Below, piece after piece: positions 44,957-57,261 of a stretch of 64,000 bases of DNA (its first letter is position 1; each line of letters begins with the position of its first letter). The notes under the pieces were generated by a model, which saw only the letters and a program-made list of their open reading frames with translations, was not told the origin of the DNA and searched no databases. The translations under genes and the position numbers were made by a program. The DNA is taken from NCBI RefSeq assembly GCF_016859285.1, contig NC_053416.1:531501-595500 (forward strand). Reading direction: 5' to 3'. This DNA comes from Xiphias gladius (lineage: Eukaryota > Chordata > Actinopteri > Istiophoriformes > Xiphiidae).

Positions 44957-45945
44957 GAAGTACTTTTACTGTGACACTGGAACTACATGAAGTACTTTTA
45001 CTGTGATAATTTGACTACATTAAGTACTCTTACTGCGATACTGGAACTACAGGAAGTATTTTTATAATGATAATGGCATTGCATGAAGTACTTTTACTGT
45101 GATACTGGAACTACAGGAAGTACTTTTACTGTGATACTGGAACTACAGGAAGTACTTTTACTGTGATACTTTAACTAAATGAAGTACTTTTACTGTGATA
45201 ATTTAACTACATGAAGTACTTTTACTGTGACAATTTGACTACATGAAGTACTTTTACTGTGATACTGGAACTACAGGAAGTACTTTTCCTGTGATACTGG
45301 AACCACAGGAAGTATTTTTACTGTGATACTGGAACTACAGGAAATACTTTTACTGTGATACTGGAACTAGATGAAGTACTTTTACTGTGATAATTTAACT
45401 ACATGAAGTACTTTTACTGTGATACTTTAACTACATGAAGTACTTTTATTGTGATACTGGAACTACAGGAAGTACTTTTACTGTGATACTGGAACTACAG
45501 GGAGTACTTTTACTGTGATACTTGAACTAGATGAAGTACTTTTATTATGATACTGGAACTAAAGGAAGTACTTTTACTGTGATACTGGAACCACAGGAAG
45601 TATTTTTACTGTGATACTGGAACTACTGGAAATACTTTTACTGTGATACTGTGACTACAGGAAGTACTTTTACTGCTATACTGGAACTACAGGAAATTTT
45701 ACTGCTATACTGGAACTACAGGAAGTACTTTTACTGTGATACTGTGACTAAAAAAAGTATACTTATTATGATACTGAACTACAGGAACTACTTTAAGTAC
45801 TACTGGAACTACTGGAAATACTTTTACTGTGATACTGTGACTACAGGAAGTACTTTTACTGCTATACTGGAACTACAGGAAGTACTTTTACTGTGATACT
45901 GTGACTAAAAGGAAGTACTTTTACTGTGATACTGGAACTACTGTG
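44957..45945 (+). repeat. 32-bp minisatellite array B, about 31 units
   Basis: Same 32-nt unit as array A, in the same orientation 21.6 kb away. Its variants differ (GGAAATACTTTTACTG, CTGCTATACTGG), so it was homogenised separately. Confidence 0.95.
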
Positions 45946-46299
45946 ATACTGGATCCACAGAGGTTGATAACTCACAAATTCAACCCCCAGTCCCGATATG
46001 ATTCCACATACTGAAAACGTTAGCCTCCTGTTTTCAGATGATCTGCCATGTTGGCGTTTGAGCTGCGATGTGAAAACTGCCGTTTACACTCTGTTTTTAA
46101 CAAAACGCAGCCTCGCCGACGACTTCTCTGACATGACGTGGATTAGTTTGGGGCGTTCTCTGAGTAAACGTTCAAGAAGTTAGACCTAGCAGGCTCCATC
46201 AGGTTGGGATGATAGTTGTTGAAACCCGTTTTCACAGGTAGTCAACAGTGAAAAATGCCCGTTCCAGTTTCCTAAAGCCAAGCGTGACGTCTTCAAATG

Positions 46300-46525
46300 T
46301 TCTGTGTTTTCCAACCGACAGACTAAACCCCAAAGAGATTCAGTTTACAATCATGTAAGACCAAGAAAAGCATAAAATCTTTCCATTCAAGAAGCTGGAA
46401 CCAGCAAACATTTGGTATTTTTGCTTAACAGAATGAATAAACACGATGATCGGATAATCAAAATAGTTACTGATTCAGTTTCACTGGATCAATTTATCGA
46501 TTAATCGACTAATCGTTGCAGCTCT
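46300..46525 (+). repeat. ATCGATTAATCGTTGCAGCTC fish repeat
   Basis: Ends tcaatttatcgattaatcga then ctaatcgttgcagctct. A second copy is at 49240-49480. Very common in fish; class not certain to me. Confidence 0.65.
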
Positions 46526-46596
46526 ATTCTGTTTGTCTTTGGGATTTAGACTGTTGTTCGGGCAAAAAGAGACATTTGAAGACGTCACATTTGGCG

Positions 46597-46853
46597 GCTG
46601 CGGCTCAGGTGGTAGCGCGTGTTTCGTCCACTAACCGAGAGGCCGGCGGTTCGATCCCCGGCTCCTCCAGTCCGCATGTCGAAGTGTCCTTGGGCACGAT
46701 ACTGAACCCCAAACCGCCCCCGATGTATCATCAGTGTGTGAAAAGCGCTGTATAGACGTGTGTGCGAATGGCTGAATGTGGCTGTAGTGTCAAGCGCTTT
46801 GATTGGTTGATTAGACTGGAAGTGCTACGTAAGTTCCGTCCATTTACCATTAA
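46597..46853 (+). mobile_element. tRNA-derived SINE
   Basis: The tRNA-like head has an A-box region (ctcaggtggtagcgcg) and a B box (GGTTCGATCCC at about 46649). A tRNA-unrelated body follows (ccttgggcacgatactgaac, tgaaaagcgctgtatag), ending agttccgtccatttaccatt. This body and tail belong to a SINE group widespread in percomorph fish. It is not a tRNA gene, because the acceptor stem does not pair. Confidence 0.88.
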
Positions 46854-46978
46854 GGAGAAGTTTCACAGATCAAATGATTAATCAAGAGATCAGTCATTAG
46901 ATGAACTGATCACTAAAATAGTTTCAGACTGGCTCGGCTGCTTCACTGATCACTCACATGCATCTCCCTCCTCTCCAG

Positions 46979-49900
46979 GTGCGTTGCCGGGGGCAACAGC
47001 TGACTGACAATGTCCTTGTGAGAGTGGGTGGGGCTACCTGGCCCTGAGTTGGTAAGGAGGAGGAGGAGTCTCAGCCACCCCGCCCCCTCCCCCCTCTCCT
47101 CCTCCTGCGACGGACCAAACAGACGGACGCACAGACGGGCGTGGCTCTCCCCTCCCTCCTCTTCCTCCTCCTCCTCCCCTCTCCTCCCCATTGTCTCCCC
47201 CTCCTCCCCCCACCTCCTCCCCGCCTCCCCATCCCGCGTCCCCCCTCCGCCTCCCCGTCCCCTGCCACCATGCTGTGGTCACGCTGCTGGTGGAGAGCCT
47301 GAGGAAGCAGACTCTGGAAGGCGACCCCGCTCAGCCGGGGGACTTCTACCTGGTGAGTCCCTCACACCTGCAGCCTCACCCGCTTTCCGCCTGTTACAGA
47401 GTCGCCGAGGCCCATTTCCACGCGTCACTTCAAGCATCCCGCATCAGATAAAATCCAGATCAGATTGAAGACTCTGTAATTCACGCTCTCAGATCTGCAT
47501 CCGCGTTGGTCAGTAAATCGGGGTCGGACCTCCTCCGGTCCAGAAGGAGGTGGTAATTCACCTGAAACTGTTTGGTGACCGACAGAACACCGGGTCAGTC
47601 GGCGGTTGAACTGATCAGGGAAGAGTCCTACCTGACGGGTAACCCACAAAAATGATGTGTAAAAAGGGTAAAAAAACCAATGCACAGGGATCGATGGGCA
47701 CGAGTGAAAATGAACTGAACGCGTGTGGGCAACATGGAGGCTCAGCTTTTTAAACATCTAAACCAGAATCATTTTGTACAGATACAGATATGTGAACAGA
47801 TGATGACCACAAACCACAAGAAGGGTTTGCTAAATTGGACCCGTGCAGGAGTCTGGCTCAGGGATCAGATAAAATCCAGATGATCGTATGTGTAGAAACA
47901 TCTGGAGCTGTTTCTCCTTGTTGCTTTAATGAGACCGAACAACGGATCGTTTCAGTGAAACTTCAGCTGCTATTTTCACGAAGGCAGAGGAGACAGACCG
48001 AGGACATGTGAAGAAAATCAGACAGTGGGTGGATATTTCCACAAGGTTTCTCTGTGGGCGGACGAAAGATTACAGATGTGTGCTGGAGAGACGGATGCAT
48101 TTACACCTTTTCAACATCTGGACGCCATGAGTGACGAACCTCCTCCAGAGCTGGTTAGAACACTTAGGTTTCAATCCGTCTTGAACGTGTCTTGGATGAG
48201 TTCACACTGAGCTTCTCACAGATCAGACAGATGCAGTATCTGATCCACCCAGGACACAAGAAGAGACTCAGAGTAAATGGGGCCAAAATTCCCTTCAGTC
48301 CGGTTTTTACTCCTCCGAGCTGAACCGAGCTCAGTTCACATTTTCTGTTGTTTGTATGTTGTTGATTTGTTTCTTCTTTTTTCTCATGACTCCTTCACTC
48401 TCCTCATCAGAGGTCAAGTATTTTTGTTCTTTATCTCTTTTATCTTTTGATCAAGCTTCTTGGACCCGGATCCTGATCTGAGTGCTTTAATATAACCTGC
48501 TGATCCAGAGTCTGTTTCCCTACATGTTGATTAAACCTGTATCTGACACATTGAAATAACAGCTGCAGAAACTCAATCTGACCCGAGCCGTTTGATCCAA
48601 ACACTGAAGCTCCTGATTCAAAACTAGAGAGTCGATGGGTTTGAATCATCGATCGGAGATTGAGAGAAGTTTTTCTGGAGAAGGATTTAAAATGAAGGGA
48701 TCCTCTAGAGAGGAGCCGTCGGAACTACGGACACGCTCCGATTGTACAGCGGTGTTACGGAGCGGAGCCTCTTCACTCCCAGACGATCTTCGGCCGAGTT
48801 CAGACGACGACGCGTTTCATTTCGTTCTGGCGTCGAGTTACCGACAGAACCGACATTAACCGGCGAAGCTGATGTGACCTGAGGCTGAGAAGCCGCCGCT
48901 GAAGGTTTCCACTCTCGGCTTTGATAAAGAAGAGGAGAGAGAGCGGATCCGTTAACGACAGAGTTCAGCAAATTTAGTCAACTCAGGTGTTGGAACAGCA
49001 TCAATCACTGGTGTAATAAATATTTTCTCACATTCGAAACTCTAATTTTCACTCTCATATGCAGTGAAGTGCTGGCTGTCGAGTGCAGTAACGAAACAGT
49101 AGAGTTCAGTAAAGGACGTGAATGGGCTTCATTTGAATGAATAGTAATCCATTAAAATATAGCTGGATTAGATTGATGGTGATCCTTAGGGTCGGCTCGA
49201 GAGACCTCTGGTTTAATCACAGTTTCCTAGAGCCCATAGTCCCGTCATTAAATGTCATGTACCGTCCGACCAACAGTTCAAACCCGGAAACACTTGGTTT
49301 CCTATAAGGTAGGACAAGGAAGAGCAGAAAATGCTCACGTTTGAGAACCTGGAACCATCAAATATTTGGAATTATTGCTTGAAGAACTACTTAAACAATT
49401 AATCGATTATCAAAATAGTTGTTTTCTGTCAGTCTACTAATTTATTAATCGACTAATCGTTGCGGCTTTACTTTGTCCTGAGATCAAACAGAATATTGTT
49501 AACGGACTAGCAGACATTTTAGGACATCCTCTGACTCGGACTTGTCTCGGCCTCATTTGTTAGTCTTTGGTCTCGACCGGGTCCGGTTTGTAAGTCCAGG
49601 TTTCCACCAAGCATCCTAACTTTTAGAGCTGAAACAAATGACCTAAATAATGTTGCCGAATAATTTTCTATTGACTGACCAGTCGCTGTAGCTCCACGCT
49701 CACCAGAGCTTTTCAAAACGAAGCGACAAAGTGCTTTGTGGATTTCACCTTCTTCTTGTTTCTTGCTGTTGGAAGAGTTTGATAGTGATGATGATGATGA
49801 TGATGATGTTGTGGAGCAGGCTGAAGAAAGGGAATGAAAAGCACAAAGCCATGACTACTGGAGGAATCAAATGCATGACACCGGTGGTGGCAGTCAGAGA

Positions 49901-52900
49901 CGGGAAGAACGTCTGCGGTGTAACTCCGCCAGACCGCCTCTAGTGTGGACAACAGATTCAGGCTTTTATGTTGAAGTGTTCTCAGCAGGTGTTAAGTGAC
50001 GGACACCGTGGGTTTGATTAGCTCAGGTGAGCTAGTTAGCTAGCTCTTTAACCAGCCTCCTCCTCTGGGAGTTGAAGTCAGAGCTGAGGCTGCACTTCTC
50101 TCAAATGTCCACTAGATGATGCTCCAAGAAAAAGCTCGTTCAAGTTAACTTCCTCTTCCATCAGTCTTTAGTAAAGTCAAGGCAAATGAGTGCGATCGTC
50201 TTTATGTTTTTAAAAAAAGGATTATTTTTTTTGTTTTTAAAAACTACAGCTCCCACGAGTTTCAGATAAAATGTCAAAACATTTTAGGGGCTTGGTACAA
50301 CACAACACGTGCACTTTAATCCTGGCATTAGTAGTAAAATAAGACGTGTTGAAGCTCAGCTTGTCTCTGTGTTTTTGTCCTTCAGTCCCTGCTGGACCCG
50401 AAAACCCTCACAGAGTGCTGGCCCCCAGATGGCTTGATGCCTGGTGAGTGTCTGGTGTTTTGTTCAAAGTAAGTCAATGATACGTGGAAGGATTACCTGG
50501 GATTTGCTCTAAATAAGGAAGAAATGCACCAGGAATTTAGCATTTCACCTCCATAAGGTTGAGTCAGATCACAAACAGAAAGGTCCTGACTTCTGGTCTC
50601 TAGTACAGGTAGGACTCCAAAAGCGCTGGATCCTACATTTCCCATAAGGCAACTCAGCAGCGATAGTTCCAGAAACCTCGAAACATGACCGGCATTTACG
50701 ATAATTAAATGAAATAAATGTGCAAATAAATAGATCATGTGAAGGTCATGTGATGTCTGACCTTTTAACCGGTAAACGTTAAATTTGCTCATCAACATAA
50801 TCAAACGAGTCGTATCTTGTCCTTTAAACGGAGCAACCCTTAAAGAAGAGAATATGATGACATCACCACCCTAAATATCACATGACCTCTAACTGTGTTC
50901 GTGTGTCCTCAGAGAGCAGCTACTGGCAGCTCTGCCCTCCCTCCAAGTCCGGCCTGCAGGGGGGGTTACTGAGCTCTAGTTTCCCCCCCGGCCCCGTGCC
51001 CCTGGTGCCCCCAGATGCTCACCTGCAGGAGGGGGTCGACCCCCTGGACGGGACCCCCTCTCAGCCGCAGCAGCACCGGCCCCTGGCGCCCAGCACCTCA
51101 GCGTCCGAGCTGTCCCTCCCGGGAGCGGCGGCGGCGGCGGCGGCACCTCCCGGCCCTGGGCCCCCTCCCCCTCCTCCCCCACCTCCCAAACGCCACTGCC
51201 GTTCGCTGTCGGTGCCCGAGGACCTGTCGCGCTGTCGCTACACCTGGCGGCCCAGCGCCTCAAGGGTCTGGACTCCCGTCAGTCGCCAGCAGTGCCACGG
51301 GGGAGCTGGGGGAGGGGTAACAGGCGGGGGGGCAGGGATGGGAGGAGGGGGTGTAGGGGCAGGTGCGGCAGGGGGAGGAGCCTGTCCTCTCCGTGCCCCC
51401 AGCTCCTCTCTGAACTCGTCGCTGCACTCCTCGTCCAGCCCCACCTTCTTCAGCCTGGCGCTGTCTCCGGACTCGCCGCTGCCCTGGAGCTTCCCCTGGG
51501 ACCCCAGTGAGGCGGCCGCGGGGGGAGGAGCCTGCTGCTGCTTCTTCCCCTCCCCCTCCTCCTGCTCCTCCTCTCCCTCTCCCCTCCACCCGCCTCCCCC
51601 TCCCCAGAGGCGTTTCTCTCTCTCCCCCGTGCTCATCAGAGACTCGGCAGCCTCCACCTTCCTGCCGCCGCCTCCTGTGCCGAGCCAAGCGGCGGCGCCT
51701 CCTCCGGGCTGCTCCGCCGTGGCCGGAGCGACCACGGGGGGCCCGGTGCCCGCCTCGCCCTCTTCGGCCTGCAGCACGCCGTCGTCTCTGCGCCGCAGCC
51801 TGCCGCCGCAGCTGCCGCGCTGCCACTCGCAGCCCTGCGACCTGCTGCTGCTCAAACCAGGTCTGAAGAGACGCCGAGACCCCGACAGACCCTGCGCCCG
51901 ACCCGTCCTCGACTTCACCAAGATGACTCAGGTACTGCAGAAAATACATCAACGAGTTTGTTAGCAATTCTTTCTTTACGTTGTTTATTGAGCAACGCCA
52001 AAAAGCTCTGGTTACAGTTTCTGCGTTCTTCACCGTTAACTGAACATCTTTGGGTTCTTGACTGTTGGTTGGACTTTGTGAGTAATTGATATAATCAGAT
52101 AAATGATTAACAGATCAATCAGTGACGGAAACAATTTGTCAGTTGCAGTTCTAGACTTCTGAAAATGAGTAATGCTAATGGCGAGGAGAAGTGTTGTCAG
52201 GTGTCATACTAGTAAGAAACCGCATCCCAGTGTAAAGTTTCATGTTTCATCTGAGGCCAGAGACTCTCATCGAGTTCATTTGCCTCGAATGCACCGTCGC
52301 AGCCACGACGTTCGCGTCTGGTAGGAATTTTAAGTGCAGGCTGATTCACGCACCCGGTCCGCTGTCTCTGGGGGGGAAAGGCCATGTCAAAATAAATCTC
52401 TCAACTGACTCGTGATCATGTTGATGGGAATATACAGCGATCAACCGCTTATATGGATCAAAAAGCTTGAATCACTTCTATACAAATGCCGTTGACATCA
52501 TTTGCTGACAGTAATCAAGCGGTCCTCTTACAGTGGGTCTTTTCCTACAATTTCCAACTGTTGTAGCCTCCTGCTGCAGGTTGTCATATGCTCAGACTCT
52601 CTTCTTTCTTACTTGTACGAGGCTTTTGCACCGCCACAGTGAGTAACGACCGTCCCCGTCTGCTCGCGTTGTGGGACTCTGCCAATCCCATCCCTAATGC
52701 TAAGGTTACTCTTTAGAACATCACCGTATTTTGGGATATTTAGAACCTGTACATTTTTATGGTCTTACGCCGCAGCGTATTGATTTAAGGATCCCTAAGA
52801 TTTGTTCCTTTTAAAGAATTGCGATCAAGACACATACTGCGCGGAACAGTTTACGGTGTAAAAATCAGGGTCAGAGCTCTCTCCGGCGGACGATAGGGAC

Positions 52901-53366
52901 CAGAGACAGTTACTACATGACCTCAAACCTGGTTCAGGTATTTCTGCACCGACATTTACTGACTTATTGGTGGACATACACACCGATAGCGATATACTCT
53001 GCAATCTGGTATCAGCTGTTTCCAGGTTTTTTGTTATCGACGATCTTCCTGTCGTCCCCGCAGACCCGCAGCATCGACCCGCAGTGTCTGGAGCGCGGCG
53101 GCGGCAGGCTGGCCTGCGGAGGAGACGTCTGCATGGGCATGGAGCCCTTCATGGGCGACTTCCGGGGCTCCTGCTCTCCGGCCGAGTGCCTGGGCAGGAC
53201 CAGCATCGGGCCGCTGAGCGAGAGCGACGAGGAGTGCCGCGAGGACGACGACGACGACGAGGACGACGACAGGGAGGAGGAAGCCGACGAGCGAGAGGCA
53301 GCACAGCAGGCGGTGTTTGAGAGGGATTGTACAGAACTCGACTTGAACTTAATAGAAGAAAACTGA
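46979..53366 (+). CDS. fam53c: FAM53C
   Basis: Nuclear-type, low-complexity phosphoprotein of the FAM53 family; the paralogue FAM53B/Simplet promotes beta-catenin nuclear entry. Coding exons: 47278-47352, 50386-50443, 50913-51931, 53064-53366 (485 codons from VTLL to stop). 46979-47277 is 5'UTR. Residues: VTLLVESLRKQTLEGDPAQP; the family core KRHCRSLSVPEDLSRCRYTW then RPSASRVWTPVSR; QRRFSLSP; PRCHSQPCDL; basic GLKRRRDPDR; acidic run; terminus ELDLNLIEEN, as in human FAM53C. RSLSVP fits a mode-1 14-3-3 site. Alanine, proline and glycine runs are longer than in the human protein. The expected start methionine is out of frame here (see findings). Identity is secure; the 5' end is not. Confidence 0.92.
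47353..50385 (+). other. fam53c: fam53c intron 2
   Basis: Contains the repeat shared with zmat2 intron 5 (48465-48565), an ATCGATTAATCGTTGCAGCTC copy (49240-49480) and a (GAT)n run at 49787-49808. No exon seen. Confidence 0.5.
50386..50443 (+). CDS. fam53c: fam53c coding exon 2
   Basis: Encodes SLLDPKTLTECWPPDGLMP plus one base; acceptor gtttttgtccttcag, donor gtgagtg. It joins GAG (Glu) at the next exon to give ESSYWQLCPPSKSG. Confidence 0.88.
50444..50912 (+). other. fam53c: fam53c intron 3
   Basis: No exon or mobile element recognised. Confidence 0.5.
50913..51931 (+). CDS. fam53c: fam53c main coding exon
   Basis: 1019 nt, starting ESSYWQLCPPSKSG. Contains an Ala run (51128-51146 region), a Pro run, the KRHCRSLSVPEDLSR core, Gly-rich and Ser-rich tracts, then RRFSLSP, PRCHSQPCDLLLL, LKRRRDPDR and LDFTKMTQ at the exon end. 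Very GC-rich, which produces long open antisense frames. Confidence 0.95.
51932..53063 (+). other. fam53c: fam53c intron 4
   Basis: No exon. Around 52080-52155 it has an ATCGATTAATC-like trace. Confidence 0.5.
53064..53366 (+). CDS. fam53c: fam53c terminal coding exon
   Basis: Begins TRSIDPQCLERGGGRLACGG after acceptor gtcgtccccgcag, passes an Asp/Glu run (DDDDDEDDDREEEADERE; GAC repeats at 53245-53270) and ends ELDLNLIEEN then TGA. Confidence 0.94.
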   Translation, partial: TRSIDPQCLERGGGRLACGGDVCMGMEPFMGDFRGSCSPAECLGRTSIGPLSESDEECREDDDDDEDDDREEEADEREAAQQAVFERDCTELDLNLIEEN

Positions 53367-55148
53367 CGTATTTGTAAATGGAAGGCTGTTCTCTGTTTCG
53401 GTTTTTTAATTTCGTTTTCTTTCGAAATGCTCCGAACCCCTCGCCCCTTCCTGGACCACCATCACGTCAACACTCTGCGCCTCCTTGCCACCAATCAGCA
53501 AGGCTCTCAGGAACAACACCTCTCATTTGATGAGCTGGCGTAAAGGAAGCCGACTGACGACAACAGTGATGATCTGACTACCGCCGTTAAAGACTCAGCG
53601 CTGTGGCTTCACTTGGAATCCTCCTGGCTGCTTTTTAACTGCTGTTTGTTTTTAAAACGAGGATCTCTTAGAGAGCAACTCTGGTCGCCTGTGATGAGAG
53701 GAAACCTCGACACTCTGAATCCCAGTCAGCACAGTTGGTCCTCCTGAGTATTTAACAGGGAAATCGCTCCTGCATCTGACCTTCACTTACCTCTAAAAAC
53801 ACGATTCCCAGTTTGAACCTGCCACCTTCAGGCTAAAGCCCCAACAAGCCATTGTTCAGGTATGTGAAGCCCAGATGCAGAGTTTTCCCACGTTTGGGAC
53901 TGGACTCAGACTGTCCAGGTGTCCCTCAGCGTCCCTGCTTCTTGGCGTCCAGGTGTCTTCCAGCACACAGCGGCTGAGTCTCTGTAACACACTACGGTCT
54001 GATGAGGCTTTCGCCGCACTGCAGCGCCAACCTGAAACATCATCACCACGCCCGTCACACGCCCCGCACCAAAACACAAACCGAGACACCAGAGCGCCTG
54101 CTTCGAAGAGCGGCTTTAATCTGCAGTCAGGATACAAAGGGTCAGTTCACCCAAGTCAGAAAAAACACATTTCCCCTCTTCCTCTTTGGAAGTAAACAGA
54201 AAAAAAGTTTATCTCAAAAAAACAAAGACGTTGTTTCCAAAGTAACAAAACTAATTTCTACATTCAATTCACTTGTGTGGAAGAGGTCTTCTGCCTAACT
54301 GGTTAGATAATTGTGTCTCCTTTTTTTGTGTTTTTCTCAAATCAGTGTTAATGACTAAAAACTATTAGTTGACAATTTCCCTTTTTTTTTACCTTTTGGA
54401 AACCAGAACTATGACGAGATGCCCATTTGTTTCGTCTTGTACATCATCGTTTAGTTTTTATTCGTCGGTGAAAAATGTAGAACATTTCATCGTCCTTCTC
54501 ATTTTCAAAGTTTACTTTTTATTTAGCTTTAGTCTTGTTTCTGTTTTGGAAGAAAGATCGTTAATCTACTTTTTTCGTCACAGTTTTCGTTGCTGAAATT
54601 AACACAGCAAACAAACATCATATTGGCCATTATTGAGTAATAGGATGTCTAGATGCCATTTTGAACACAACATGATCACATCCCACTTTAGACTTTAAAA
54701 ATGTTATTATTTTACACATAGATACTGTACATAAGCAACAAAACCCCCTCTTCAAAAAGACGGGGGAAAAATGAGGCTACTTTCATGACGGTCGGGCAGG
54801 TTCAAGGATCCGATTGGCTGTTTCTAGTCAGTCAATACACACGGTTTTAGTTTGTTTGGTTGTTTTTGGTCCAAGTTTTGATACGTGTGTCTCTTAGTTT
54901 TCTGCCTCCATCTCAACACAACGGAGGTGAAAGTATTCAGCGGCGACGTCTCTCTCTCAGACACGGCGCGTTTCAGAGATACGTGACCGTCTGGATTTTT
55001 GGGTATTAAACCGCTGAGCTGTTGCCCTCCCCGGGTCTTAGATCTAGTCTTTGGGATTTGTTGACAACAGGAGATATGAAGAAAATGTTCATCAGTAATT
55101 CAGTGTCCTGATTTTTTGACCAATTGACAGTTCTCAAAAAGAAATAAA
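53367..55148 (+). other. fam53c: Probable fam53c 3'UTR and flank
   Basis: Non-coding; the first AATAAA that I noted is at 55143-55148, so the 3'UTR may be up to 1.8 kb. 54300-54600 resembles the ACTAAAAC fish repeat, which could instead mean the UTR ends earlier. Confidence 0.35.
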
Positions 55149-55586
55149 TCTCTGAATAGAGAGATGTTTTACTCGACATCGAAATATACTTTAGTTTTTG
55201 CCTCAATGTGATTTTGAACATGTCAATCAAAGTCAAGACGTTGCTACGATATTTATCATGACATTAATAGTTTGACCAGAATCAATAGTCTTTTATTGGC
55301 ACAGCTCTATTTATGACAACGCGTACATGAAACACAAAGTGGTTTCAAGACTGAAACTCACCCATCACTGCTGCTGATAAACCACACACACACCTGTATA
55401 AACTCTACCTGTAACAGTCGTGTGACCTTGGCATTGTGATGCGTTCAGGTTTGCTGGTGCTTTGTGGTGTCGTCCCATCAGGCCTCACTGAGGGCAGGTA
55501 GCCACTGATGCTGTTGTTCACCTGAGTGTTCACACATTCCTGTCACACACCTGTCACTGAAAAACACGACAAAAACTCACCCTGAA

Positions 55587-55646
<60 letters not shown>

Positions 55647-57250
55647 GGTTTCATAAAAAGAGTAATGGCACTGACATCTTGAATCCCGCTGGTGGTCATG
55701 TGACTTGTGTCCAGATTAAATCCAGATTGTGTCCTGATAAAGTTGATCCATACTAACTCCTGACAGTCTGTAGACACGTGCATTAACTCACAGGAAACAT
55801 TTTAGTCTTCACTTCTGAACTAAACTGTCACGACTTCTGCGCTCATACAAGTGTGTCCATCCAAATTTAGCACAAACTTTAACCAAATAGCCACAAAAAT
55901 TGGCAAAAGAAAATGCAAATTATTGCACATTCCATCCATTACTGTTGTGTGAATATTAGGAGTCGGTTCATTGAGATCAGCAGCTGGTGGAGCCGATTCT
56001 CCAGTCGCTGCCATTGAACCACCACAGAAGAAGAGGACGCAGCGAGACGAGGTCACTAAGAGAAGCTCCGGTCGAAGCTCGGACGATAGAGAACCGTGTG
56101 GAGAACGTGATGGAAATCTGACGTTTCTGCTGGTGTCGTGTGTTAATGTGAGGACGGTTCCGGTCCGAATAACGTGCTCACACTGCAGAGAAACAACCCG
56201 AATTTCTGACTTGCCTGAAATCCAACTGTCTGACAGACAGATGACCTCATGACCTCGAGCTAAACGTCAGATACAGCAGACCTGGCAGAAATTTGCCTGA
56301 TTGTTAAATTAGTCGTGGTCCAGTTCCGGGTTAAATTCTGGGCTGAACGGCACGGTGCATCTCTGGTCAGTTTAGATGCTAGAGCTGCTGCGGTACCTCG
56401 GTTTCAGTTGTCCTATCAGTGCTGCTACACCTAAATTATATTCTACTTTGAGAAATGTAAACGCGAACGAACGCGGTCAGAAGCAGTCGGTGGTTTTAAT
56501 TGTTAAATATTGTATGAACGTGAGCACGTGCACAGTCTGAAACTGGGGAAATCTGATCAAAGAAAAAGTCAACGAGATTATGAATCCCAACATTCAGAGC
56601 TATCTGTCATAGTGTTAGAGAAGTGTTTAATCGAATTTCACTCTGCTTTGGCTGCATTTACACCCGATCTGGATTTAATCTTGATAATGAGAACGCGCAG
56701 AACCGCAAGACGTGAATGTGGCAGAAAAGTCAACTGAAAAACAGCTGCAAGTTGTTATGCGTTTTTCTTCCCTCCAGTTTTCAGTTGAAACCCACAAAAA
56801 AGAACAAAAACTGCACATTTAAAGTCCCTGAACATTTTACAGTGTTTCACAGTTTCACTGAGCATCTGTGCTTTTGATAACAGCTGCACTGCTGCGTAAA
56901 GGATCACATGGCTTGTTTTACATATTCAAGATTTTGTACTGAGAATCATACTTCACATTCCTGCTGATCATTTCAAATCAGATCGACTTCCTTTCTTCTG
57001 TACAACCAGTTTGTTTCCGCACCTGCAGCCTGCAGTGAGATAATCCATCACAGTCAGTGTTCAGGAGGTTTTATTTTAGTTTTTGTCAAAGTTACTGTGT
57101 TGTCGTCACATGGTGATACACCTGAAAACAAACCTGTCACAGACGTCTCTTTATCGATGCGTCTCAGTGATCATAGCTGCTGAAAAAGCATCCAAGGGCG
57201 ATGTTAGAAACTCAAATCCAGAAGACAATCAGGTGAACAGGAACATTACA
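55149..57250. other. Intergenic DNA
   Basis: No gene seen. Includes (TG)n at 55589-55642. A frame at 55971-56252 with EPPQKKRTQRDEVTKR looks like a decayed repeat fragment rather than an exon. Confidence 0.45.
55589..55642. repeat. (TG)n microsatellite, about 27 units
   Basis: Uninterrupted TG run. Confidence 0.97.
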
Positions 57251-57261
57251 AAACATATATG

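Larger units (their letters stand above)
42950..46978 (+). other. fam53c: fam53c intron 1 (putative)
   Basis: Between the putative first-exon donor (42950) and the acceptor ctcctctccag at 46978. Apart from CpG-rich DNA it is mainly one composite repeat: an ACTTAAGTAAAG-type left part (44020-44180), a middle including gaccctctggaggggcccga (44790-44815), then minisatellite B, then a SINE. Confidence 0.5.

Noticed and set aside
46597-46680. Functional tRNA gene
   Set aside because: A- and B-box-like words are present, but the stems do not pair and a SINE body follows.
47191-47277. Upstream extension of fam53c from TTG at 47191
   Set aside because: In frame but encodes only Pro/Ser from the CT-rich 5'UTR and is not like any FAM53 N-terminus.
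51238-52033. 227- and 257-aa minus-strand frames
   Set aside because: Antisense shadows of the GC-rich fam53c exon; low-complexity Gly/Arg composition, no homology.
55971-56252. 93-aa plus-strand frame with KKRTQRDEVTKR
   Set aside because: No splice support or known family; looks like a decayed dispersed repeat.
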